From: Tetrapyrgos nigripes
Lineage: Eukaryota; Basidiomycota; Agaricomycetes; Agaricales; Campanellaceae
Assembly: GCA_013368315.1 (NCBI GenBank)
Contig: JAACJM010000216.1
Coordinates: forward strand, 1-64,000
Direction of reading: 5' to 3'
Length of the DNA: 64,000 nucleotides
Part shown: positions 55,161 to 64,000 of the stretch, in pieces
Position numbering within the stretch: position 1 is the first letter of the stretch
Layout: every line of letters starts with the position of its first letter
Program-made: the position numbers and the translations under genes
The notes under the pieces: generated by a model
Database searches by the model: none
Told to the model about the DNA's origin: nothing
What the model saw: only the letters and a program-made list of their open reading frames with translations

Positions 55161-57287
55161 GTTAACAAACCCCATTTTGAAGGGTGGGGACATTGATAGT
55201 GGAAGTTGGTGATGTTTTTGTCGAACTAGGATTCGGTATCGGTAAGCTGAGGTGTAAGATGGGAAGGGGCCTTTGATGAAGCTGTTGCAGAAATGACCCA
55301 CTGTGAGATTGAGAATGACGAGATTCTGTATCAGGGAACATGGAATCAAAGTAGAACAGAAGAAACGCACGCCAAGATTGTAGAGTAGCTAAAGTATTTC
55401 AGCCTGCAACACCCTCAATCACTCTACATTTCTCGCCATCTCCTTATCCACTACTTGTACATCTCCCCTGAAGCTAGCCCTCAAATATCCACCCAATGCC
55501 CCCCTCACTTCATCTCTTGCATATAGAAGTGAGACTAGGAGTTTCGCCAACGAGACGGGCGGAGGTGGGGGCTTCGTCTCCCGTGTGTTTGAGGGTTGGG
55601 GATGATCCAGACTCAAACTCAGACAATCGTTGATGCTGTTGCACCCAAGTTGCACCCTACGTATAAACACATTCTCCGGTGAAAAAGGGAGTGCCATATA
55701 CTTCTCTACGTCCACCAGTTCTCTTCCCATCCCTAATAAACACCCAAGCGACCCAAAATCAAGTTTCACCAAAGCCCACAACACCTTAACCCTCTGTACC
55801 TGCCCTGTCGGCTTCATGAAGAATTTGTATTATGACATGAGGAGGTTGTCGATGATGATTAGGGTGGAGAGTTTGAGCGGGATAGAAGGGAGAACTGGGA
55901 TTAACCAACGCGGTAGGGATGAAAGCAACACCGCTGACAATGAGGAAAAGGCCCACGCCGTAAATTCCCCTTGAAACACTAATACAACCCCCGACGTTAC
56001 AGCCCTCTCAATCCCCCCTCCTACACCTCTGAACTGCGCTAGACTTTCCTTCTCTCTGGGCATCGAAAGACAGGTAATGAGGTAGGAAGAGAGGTAGGCT
56101 GGGATGTAGATGGGTAGACTTCGGAGGAGGGCTATTATGGATATTACAGTTGGTAAGTGTATAGGACAAGAAGGAAAGAAGGAAAGTGTGGAAGATATAT
56201 CCTGTGAATAGACGAGAAGGAAAACACGCTGTCGTCAACAAAGGGCCAGGTTGAGGTTGAGAAGGAGGGTGTGTGTCGAAGGGAGCAAAACCCGCAAAGG
56301 AAACATTGCCTCCAATGTCAAATGTGAGATATCCACGTGGTGAAGGAGGGAGAAGTGCGTCGTTAGGGAGTCTCGTTAGCCTCAGTGCCTTTGAGTCTTT
56401 GTTTTCGTCTTCCCCACCCTTAGCACCCTCCCGTTCCAATCCCCATCGTCTTTATCACTGTTGCCCTCAGACAACAACTCAACCAACACCTGCCACCCCA
56501 CTTCAACCCATCCCGTGTCCTTCAATCCCAAAGGTAGATTGTCATCCTCGTCAGGCAATCCATACAGAGTACACCGTGTTTATGGTTGGGGAAAGGAGAG
56601 GTATGGACTGTGAAGGTGAGGGATTTGACGATTTCCATCTCGAAAGGGGGTGGAGTCCATGACTGGTTACAGAGGGCAAAGAAGACGAAGACAAAATTAT
56701 GAGAAGGGGTTGCAAAGTGGAGGAAGGAGAAGTGGGAGACTGAGACTGGACTGAGATGCAGACAAGGACACCAACACATAAGAAAACGAGGATGAGGAAG
56801 GCCGTTTGATGGAGAGCGAACCTCATAGAGGAAGCACATCGCCTCCAACATCAAATGCAGGATATCTGCGTAGTAGAGGAGGGAAAAGTGCGTCATTAGG
56901 GAGAGCTTCAGTGCCTTTGCATCTTTGTTGGATCTTCATCTTCGTCTTCATCTTCCCCACTCTCCCCACCCTCCCCATCTCTTCCCCAATACTCATTGTC
57001 ATTATCACTCTTCCTTCAGACAACAACTCAATCAGCACCTGCCCAACCTCCACCCACTCTGCGCCCTTCAGTCCCAATGCTACTGTGTCATCATCTCCCT
57101 ATAAAACCTCCCTCACAGCTTTAACGGAGTCTCCCAATTGGGTGCATTGATGGTGAGGGAAAGGAGAGTTGAGGTAAGGCTACTTCAGAGACAGGTGGTG
57201 TTTCCATGTCGGGCGTTTTCTTTGAGGCATTGGCGGTGGGTGGTATGGGAGACGAAGGAAAAGGAAACCCCCAGTTACGTAAATTAT
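55161..57287. repeat. Block C2
   Basis: This matches 7167-7266 joined to 14604-17860. It lacks Copia-1 and CATCAG element 1, and it has an extra copy of the LPNDAL-type exon region (about 56280-56660). Confidence 0.85.
55419..57150 (-). pseudogene. Gene C, copy 2
   Basis: The minus strand keeps GAEWVEVGQVLIELLSEGRV (about 57065), LPNDALFPPLLRRYPAFDVG, and a second version, LPNDALLPPSPRGYLTFDIG (about 56370). Then come SLAQFRGVGGGIERAVTSGV and a hydrophobic SSLPRWLIPVLPSIPLKLST stretch to LLMS and TAA (55830-55832). In the same frame beyond it are FFMKPTGQVQRVKVLWALVK and ALPFSPENVFIRRVQ. The duplicated exon and the conserved TAA make the structure uncertain. The protein is not recognised. 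Confidence 0.35.
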
Positions 57288-57548
57288 GAGGCCTTTAGAC
57301 TGAGTTAACTTAGGTCGACCTCGAAAACTTTTCCACGGGTTCAAACTCCCACCCCTGTTCGTTGGCGCTCGGCAAGCGCTCTCTGCAATCACGGTCGAGA
57401 CCATCATGACGTCGTTCACGGCTTCCTCAGATAAACACATAACCAAGGCAGCATAGGCAGCATCAGGGTGCACCGTGTCTTCCTCCTCGCTTCCTCCCCC
57501 GATCCTGAGGGCCTCGTAGTTTGCCACGCGAAGCGATGGCACTTTACC
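57288..57548. repeat. Insertion in C2, possible tRNA-derived SINE
   Basis: About 260 bp is absent from the matching place in C1 (17848). It contains GGGTTCAAACTCC (about 57337), which resembles a pol III B box. No A box or clear target duplication is certain. A minus-strand open frame crosses it (57542 leftward) but looks incidental. Confidence 0.3.
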
Positions 57549-57747
57549 CCAGTGGTGTAATGGTCACCCAGTTTGCGTTGGAAGACTTTGAGGATTTTCT
57601 TTGCGTTCTCGAAATCTTGGTCTGACCTGGCAACGTGAGGTTTAGATGCGAACTTCTTGGCTGTAGCATGTGCAGAGGAGCCAGAAGGGATTGAAAGGAA
57701 TAGGGACTCACGTTCGGAAGTGGATAGGACTTGAGAAGTTTGTTCAG
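57549..57747. other. Unassigned stretch between C2 and CATCAG element 3
   Basis: The first part still resembles C1 (GTTGGAAGACTT). No gene is supported. Confidence 0.35.
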
Positions 57748-57749
57748 TG

Positions 57750-58976
57750 CATCAGTAAAATGGCGAACCGGCTTTTTGCAACTTTTATGTCACTTTTTCT
57801 GATCCGCGCCATACTCTCAAAACCCAGGCCTGATTGCTTTTGAAAGTTGCCTCCTGCTTTCAAAAGTCGTCAGAAAAGCTGCTGGAAAGGTGCAGGGAAA
57901 GATGCTTGTTGAAATATATACTTTCCATGTATAGTAACTATGATTCTATATGGAGTTATTATGAAACTTCTATGTAACTATAAGTATGCTAGTCCTCCAG
58001 GACATTCTCTGGACATTACTCTTATCTTCTACTCTGTAGTGATATCTCTGTAGATAGCAATATGGCCAATGGCAATATCCTCTTAGTCTCTAGGTATGTC
58101 CATGGACAATGTAGATATTAGCAATTACATGCTCTTTATCTAGTATAAAAGCTCTCTGTAAAGTCGTAGATACTATAGAACAATATCCAGTTCTATCTGC
58201 TCTACAAGCAACTCGTATCTAAGCTCTACTAGCTTTCTATTCAGCACTCTATTTGGTGAGCTCTACTGACTGGTCACCCTATGCTGAATATTTGCTGCTT
58301 CATTAATGCTAAATAGAATTAGTAGAACCACAGCCTTGTAGCTCAGATTCCCAATTTCAGTGCATTAAAGGAGATATACCATTACAAGAGCTATGAAGTA
58401 GGTACACAGAGTGCAAAGCATTGCTTTGGTACTAGTAATATGGGCGAGCCCTTCCTACAACCACCCCTGGATATAATACTTCGCAGTGTACTGCCAATCA
58501 CTGCATGAAAGTATATCCCATCGTTCTAAACATACACAGAAGGTCAGGGTCTTATATCGGGTCGTGAAAAGCTGGCTTACCGAATGAGTATGCTCCTTCA
58601 CCCTATGCCTGAAGAAGAAAATTTCTGTATTAGTATTAATTTGTAGAAAAAGTTTGAAGGAAACGCACCACTTCCAACAGATTACATGACCTGAGTATGC
58701 AGCACAATGGACTAATGCAGGTCTCACTGCCTGTAATTATAATCTGTTGCCAGTCATACATCAAATCAATTTTACTCACATTTAGAAAGTAGCGAGGTTG
58801 TCCAAAAAGCATCCAGAAAAGCTCAGCAAAAGTTATTGGAAAGTGGATGCTATCTGGGGAAAAGTAAAAGACAGAAAAAAGCTTGTGGTCAGAAAAGCCA
58901 ATCAAAAGGCTTTAAGGGGAAAAGTTACCGAAAGCTCTGAAAAGCGGGGAAAAGTCGATTTGCCATTTTACTGATG
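57750..58976. mobile_element. CATCAG-type element 3
   Basis: The ends are CATCAGTAAAATGGCGAACC and, inverted, CATCAGTAAAATGGCAAATC. The flanks carry TG (57748-57749) and TG (58977-58978). Subtermini contain many AAAAGT/ACTTTT and GAAAAG motifs. It contains a candidate solo LTR. No transposase was found. Confidence 0.7.
57907..58305 (+). repeat. Candidate solo LTR (Copia-like)
   Basis: It starts TGTTGAAATATATACTTTCC and ends TGCTTCATTA, with a perfect 5-bp repeat ATGCT on each side (57902-57906 and 58306-58310). It contains TATAAAAG near 58143. The ends resemble the TGTTG...TA ends of Copia-2. No internal region is present. Confidence 0.5.
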
Positions 58977-58978
58977 TG

Positions 58979-59744
58979 TGAATATGAGTTGGATGGGCTT
59001 GTTGATATAGAAGAAAGAAGAAATGGTGTAGAGACCGGCTAGGAGTAGAATAGCCTTGAGATATCTGAAGCAGCCCCTCTGCCCCTCGACAGGGACAGAG
59101 TGCAGGGGGAGTTCCTTCACGGTTGAAGGAAAGCTGGAGACCACAGGGGTTTCTTATACATAGTTGCACTCATCATTGCCAGTGATGCCAATCTCACCAC
59201 GGCAAATGGTCCAAATTGGAGCAACCATACCTGTCTAGATAGGAATAATACAGAATACGCATAGTAGCAGTATATCTCAACTGAGTCCCTACTTTAAAAT
59301 AATACAGAATACACATCATAGCAATATCTCTATCAACTGAGTCCCATACTCATAGGACCCAAGCGTACATAGTACTGGCACCCCGAGCTCCTGGTTACAC
59401 CTGAGTATGGAGCTCATCGGAAGGGGAGCCATCATATTTCAGCAGTCCTTGTCCAAATGCTCCATCCAACAGGTCACAGCATTTCTGAACCTAGCTGGGT
59501 ACAGAATGATACACTGGGTTTCCTTCAGTCCACCTATCCAGCCTTCTGCAATACCAAGTGTCAATATCCCTTGAGGCATTGCTACAGCTCTACAAAATGA
59601 GGATTTGTGAGGCCAGATTCTGGAAACCTCACTTGATTCTGGTGCACCAAAACGTACAAAGTAAATCCATTCTGTTCAATAGTGATGTGCTGGCTAGTCT
59701 CATTGAACCAGACTGATGATGCACAGATAGTCGTGTGTATGTAT
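58979..59744. other. Unassigned
   Basis: No gene or repeat in this window explains this stretch. Confidence 0.35.
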
Positions 59745-59967
59745 ATTGGCTGCTTTCTCTTTCCCTCTTGGGTTCACTATTTTGCATTTCTCTCTTTGCT
59801 GCACACTGGATACTGATAACTAACTTAGTTTTTCCCCACTGTCCATTCCATTTTTCCTTCCTGTTGCACCTACCTCGTAGCATTCACCTCCCAATTCCCT
59901 GAACCACATCCTTATTCTGACTCTCCGTACTCTTACCCCTGTACACCCATATCTCATATCTTACCTA
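59745..59967. repeat. Short fragment of the B-block leader (D)
   Basis: This matches about 28630-28850 (TTGGCTGCTTTCTCTTTCCC...). It is cut on the right by the Gypsy LTR. Confidence 0.7.
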
Positions 59968-59977
59968 TCGTCAAGGT

Positions 59978-60436
59978 TGCTGGTACACTCAATTAACCAC
60001 CCAAGTCACACAATTGAGAACAGATACAAAGCAATTGATTGAGAGATAAAGATAGAGAAAGAGAAACAAGTAGGCTGACTATGCTCTACACTGCGTAGTA
60101 CTAGTACGGAGCGGAGATGAAGTGAACGAACTAAAGGACTAGCTAGAATGTCTAGTGGTTTATATAGAAGAACAATGAATAAGTGATAGGAGAAACATAG
60201 GAGAAATAGGAGAAACATAGGAGAAAGTGGAGAAATGTAGGGTAAAGATAGGATTGATGGAATAGAAGATTGATTGACAGTTATTATAGAGTTTGACAGG
60301 TTCTATAAGGTTCAAAGTCAGTAATATAAGGTTTAAAAGTTTTATTGAGGAAATGCAATAGACGAATGATCAGAAAATGGGTTCAATAATGGGGTAGAAG
60401 AAGAAGGAGGACAAAAAACTGTAGCAGTTCGTGACA
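59978..60436 (-). repeat. Gypsy 3' LTR
   Basis: It has TGTCACGAACTGC at its 5' side and CCAGCA at its 3' side on the minus strand. The boundary was set from the TG/CA ends and the adjacent polypurine tract, since no partner LTR is in view. Confidence 0.65.
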
Positions 60437-60539
60437 TTACCCCCTCTTTAAGTTGTGCTTTTGCCTGGAGCACATGTGTACTTCTCCAAATATCCTCCAT
60501 GCTAATTCCCATTGAACATACTGTAGATCCTGTTCATAC

Positions 60540-63500
60540 CAGGTTTGGTGGCTGATATGCATCTGGGTGATTTTGATGGAAAGTTTCAATCATCTCCTTT
60601 AATTTTGTCAACCCTGATGCTGGTTCCCATGAATTCTCTGAGTCTGAGTAGTCTCCACTTGACCAAGTACTGTACTCCTCAACAATTTCTAGTTGGTTTT
60701 GAATCTAGAGTTGCCTCAATGTCATACTTGTTATCCTCTGGTAGTAATTCTGCTGGTTCACCTGGGAAGTTCACTCCATGAGCTTCAGTTTCTTTGTATG
60801 GTGATAGTAATGAAGCATGGAAGACTGGGTGAATTTGCCAGGTTTTTGGCAGTTTGAGATGATAGTTAACCTCGTCAATTACATCAGTGATTTCAAATGG
60901 TCCATGACAATGATTTGCCAACTTAGCTTTTGGCCTCATTGTTTTCAAATTTCCATCTAATAGCACTTTATCTCCAACCTTGAGCTTCACCCCTTCTTTT
61001 ACGTGGTCCATGTTCTCTCTCTTCATCAACTCTGCCACAGTCATTAGACTTGCTTTCAACTCTTCACATAGTACCTCTAAGTTCTGAAGGCGTTCTTTGA
61101 CTTTTAGTACGTGTGAAGAAGGATTGATTGAGGGAAAGAGTCGAGGAAGATATCCATGAAGTAATTCGAATGGTGACTTTCCAGTGGCAGAGTGGATTTG
61201 AGTATTATGGCAGAACTTGGCGTATGGTAGATATTTGACCCAATCATCTTGGCGATAGTTACAGAAGGTTCATAAGTATTGTTCAAGTTCTTGATTGAAC
61301 CTTTCAGTCTCACCATCTGTTTGTGGGTGATAAACCATACTAAGAGCTGAGGTGATACCTAACTTAGTGTATATCCCTCTCATGACCTGGCTTGCAAACT
61401 GTGGTCCTCAATCCAATATCATCTTGTCCCATAGACCATACCATTGCCAAGTGTTATTGAACAAAACATCAATAGTACCATCACTATCAATATCCTTTTG
61501 ACAAGGAGAAACGACTACTGTTTTTGTCGACCAGTCCACTGTTATGTGAATTGCGTTGAAGCCTTCGCATTCTGGAAGATCCGTGATAAAATCTGTGGTA
61601 ATGGTGCCAAAGGGTCATTCTGGAACGTCGTTTGGGATCAATGGTACATGTGTTGGATGGTTTTGTGCCTTTGTCAATTGACAAGTAGGGCATCCTTCAA
61701 CATAATCACGAACAAATACTGACATACCAGGCCACCAAAATTCTCTGCTAACCAGTTCATAGGTTTTGAACTGGCCTGGATGTCCTGCAGTAAGACTATC
61801 ATGATGCATTTTGACTATATCTCTATGTAATTGGTGGTCATAGGGGACGTAGACTTTGCATCAGAATAAAATAATCCCATCTTTGTAATTCCATTCCTGT
61901 AAGTTCTTGACCAGCGAGCGTGGACCATTGTTTAAAATGACTTCGAGAGCACTCACGACTTCCTTGTCTTTCTTCAGACACTCTTTGGGATCTAGTAACA
62001 CCCTGTCTTTGTTATTGTCTTTGACCCCCTCTTTATGGTCTGGTCTTCGAGAGAGAGGATCACTTTGATTGAGACTTCCTGGTTTATGGATCAGGATAAA
62101 GTCAAATCTGGGAAGAAACAAAGCCATTCTTGCTTGTCATTGGCTTAGTTTCTGAGAGGTGGTGAAGTACTCCAGATTTTTGTGGTCTGTAAGGATTTCG
62201 ATAGTATGTGGTGTGCCTTCAAGGTAATGTTGCCAAGTTTCTAATGCCCATATGATTGCCAACAATTCTTTATCATGAATATCGTAGTTTTGTTCGGTTT
62301 CCGATAAGGATTTCAATAGATAAGCAACTGGATGCCACTTGTTGTCTGATCCTTTCTGTGATAGAATACCTCCTGTAGCGTAGTTGGAAGCATCAACTTC
62401 TACTCAATATGGTTTAGAATGATCAGGCATTAATAAGACTGGTGAAGTGCCTGAAAGGCCTTTTCTGCATCCATAGACCATTTCCATGGTTCATCCTTCA
62501 TTAGATCGAAAAGTGGTTGAGCGACTTTAGAAAAGTCATGTATGAAATGATGATAAAAGTTTCCAAATCCTAGGAATGATTGAATATCCTTCACATTTCA
62601 TGGGGTTGGCCATTCAGTGACACCTTTGACTTTGATAGGATCCATTGCTAATGTGTTGTGAGAGACGATGAGACCTAGGAACTCTACTGAGCTGGCTTCA
62701 AAGGTGCATTTTTCTGGTTTGGTGTAAAGGTCATTTTTCTAAAGTCATGTGAGCACTTGTTTGACCATTTGTTGGTGTTCCTCTAGGGTTTCTGTGAAGA
62801 TCAAGATATCATCCATGTAGATGACAACCTTTCCTGAATTGATAAGGTCCTTGAAAAGGGTGTTCATCATCACCTGAAACATTGCAGGGGAGTTCATAAG
62901 ACCAAAAAACATCACCATTGGTTCAAAGAGTCCTCTATTTGTCTTGAATGCTGCTTTCCATTTGTCTTCTTCTTTTATTCGTATATTATTATACCCCCAT
63001 CGAAGGTTGATCTTTGAAAAAACTAGTGCCCCTTTCAGTTTGTCAACCAATTCTGATATGAGTGGTAAAGGGTATTTGTTTTTTATGGTCCCTTTGTTCA
63101 ATGCTTGGTAGTCCTGTATGGGGCATATTTTTCCACCTTTCTTTTTAACAAAGAAAAAGGGACTTGCCATAGGAGACTTTGACAGTCTTATATACTCCTT
63201 TTCCAAAATTTCATCAATGAAATTGTCAAGTTCCCTCTGTTTGTTAGGGGATAGGGGATAGGTTTTGCAGGGAAAAGGTTCAAAGTCCGGCTTCAGTTTG
63301 ATAGCATGATCCCATTTGTCATGTTTTGGTAATTGTTCTGAAGTTCATTTGTCAAAAACTAGTAAGAACTGATTCTTTCATCTTTTGGGCTGCTTCTGCA
63401 AGTTCTTGAGCCTTGGTAAATCTGGCACGGATAGGTAATTCCAAATCTGATGTCAGGTACTCCTCTTCTTTCTCAATCAGGCTCTCTAACACCTCCTGTT

Positions 63501-63966
63501 CCCATTGGGTCGGAATATCCTCCTGACTGAAATCTCCTTCTGTAAAAATAACTGTAGATTCTGAAGGACAATGAAAAGATCAAATAGGAACCCAACGACG
63601 CTGACCTGCAACCTTTGGCTGTGCAATTGGTTTGAATCATCTGATTGGTTCTGACCATCTCACTTGGTAATCCTTATGATTGGTCTGTGGGTTGATAATC
63701 ATTGGTTTTGGGGATTTGGGCTTGGTGCATAGGTTGAGGACCAGAGGTTGTTCCAACATACATGTTTTGGGACATCTAACCATGTCTACCCTAGAAAACG
63801 ACCAATCTACCTCTGTGTTATGCTCCTCTAACCAATTGGTACCAAGAATTATATCATGATCTCTGATGTCTGTAATGTAGAATTCAGCCATTTCTTCATG
63901 ATATGATCTTTTGTCCTGAGAATAGATGTGGAGTTTTTGAATGGTGTGATGGCGTACCCATCCCAT
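60540..63966 (-). pseudogene. Gypsy pol remnant (protease to chromodomain)
   Basis: From the 5' side: a retropepsin-like fold with HDIILGTNWLEEHNTEVDWS (about 63870); RT at 63206-62745 with [20 protein letters not shown] and the active site YMDDILIF; RNase H and connection, including LIHKPGSLNQSDPLSRRPD (about 62080). Then the integrase zinc domain (TAGHPGQFKTYELVSREFWW, CPTCQLTKAQ), core pieces ([20 protein letters not shown], then a stop) and the C-terminal GPFEITDVIDEV and IHPVFHASLLSPY. The chromodomain follows ATLDSKPTRNC after a TGA (60679-60681) and then a frameshift (SENSWEPASGLTKLKEMIET). The tail places it among chromoviruses. Confidence 0.85.
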
Positions 63967-64000
63967 GGTGTTTTCAGAACCGTCAACATTTTGTACGGGG

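Larger units (their letters stand above)
59978..64000 (-). mobile_element. Chromodomain Ty3/gypsy retrotransposon, partial
   Basis: The 3' LTR is at 59978-60436, with a polypurine tract (AAAGAGGGGGTAA) just inside it. Protease-like, RT, RNase H, integrase and chromodomain segments follow in order toward the right. The element continues past the window end, so the 5' LTR and TSD cannot be checked. Many stops and frameshifts make it inactive. Confidence 0.9.

Noticed and set aside
51490..55165. A single large transposon bounded by the CATCAG end at 51492 and block C2
   Set aside because: The termini and TSDs of hAT-2 and the extra CATCAG ends show several nested elements. No common TSD joins the outer borders.
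57300..57350. A complete tRNA gene around the GGGTTCAAACTCC sequence
   Set aside because: The T-stem does not pair well and no anticodon arm or acceptor stem can be folded. At best this is a tRNA-derived remnant.

Overview
The window looks like a repeat-rich accessory region of a mushroom-forming basidiomycete (Agaricomycetes). The evidence is 50-70 nt GT-AG introns, STAND-type NACHT-WD40 genes of the kind that expand in these fungi, and a mix of Copia, chromodomain Gypsy, hAT and Tc1/mariner elements. I see no prokaryotic features, rRNA, tRNA or CRISPR array. The species cannot be named from sequence alone.

The backbone is a segmental duplication. A unit made of a NACHT-WD40 gene (NLR), a conserved minus-strand block A and a block B of decayed EthD-like genes occurs repeatedly. 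NLR1 (21918-26354) is followed by A2 (26622-28333) and B2 (to 31690). NLR2 (32440-41387) is followed by A3 (41659 onward) and B3 (49976-51490). The window opens inside A1, about 270 nt past where an NLR stop codon should lie, so a further NLR copy is predicted just left of base 1. A third block, C, follows B1 (7167-17960) and recurs after B3 (55161-57300). A1-B1-C1 and A3-B3-C2 therefore look like sister copies, with A2-B2 more diverged.

Mobile elements have been laid on this scaffold, and many insertions can be placed to the base. They are: Copia-1 (7492-14578, TSD ACAGC) between parts of C1; Copia-2 (36340-41363, TSD GATAA/GACAA) a few codons before the stop of NLR2; hAT-1 (42915-48550, TSD ATTACATG) in A3; mariner-1 (44359-45967) in an intron of the hAT-1 transposase; mariner-2 (48577-49862); a small hAT MITE (29133-29657, TSD GGTGTCCT) in B2; hAT-2 (53674-54955) inside an older hAT remnant; and a chromodomain Gypsy running off the right edge (59978-64000). 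A family of TIR elements that I do not recognise, with ends CATCAGYAAAA, ACTTTT-rich subtermini and apparent 2-bp target duplications, occurs at 15429, 49975, 51492 and 57750.

Apart from the transposons, few genes look able to work. The mariner-1 transposase is intact and the hAT-1 transposase may be. An S41-like peptidase gene (19278-21090) has well-conserved exons but no visible 5' part. A hypothetical gene lies at 18294-19007. NLR1 is disrupted only by one TGG-to-TAG change in its WD40 array. NLR2 has a T-run frameshift, a 37-nt deletion and the Copia-2 insertion. Transitions at CpG sites explain most of the Copia-2 LTR divergence and probably several of the stops, which points to CpG methylation of repeats in this genome.
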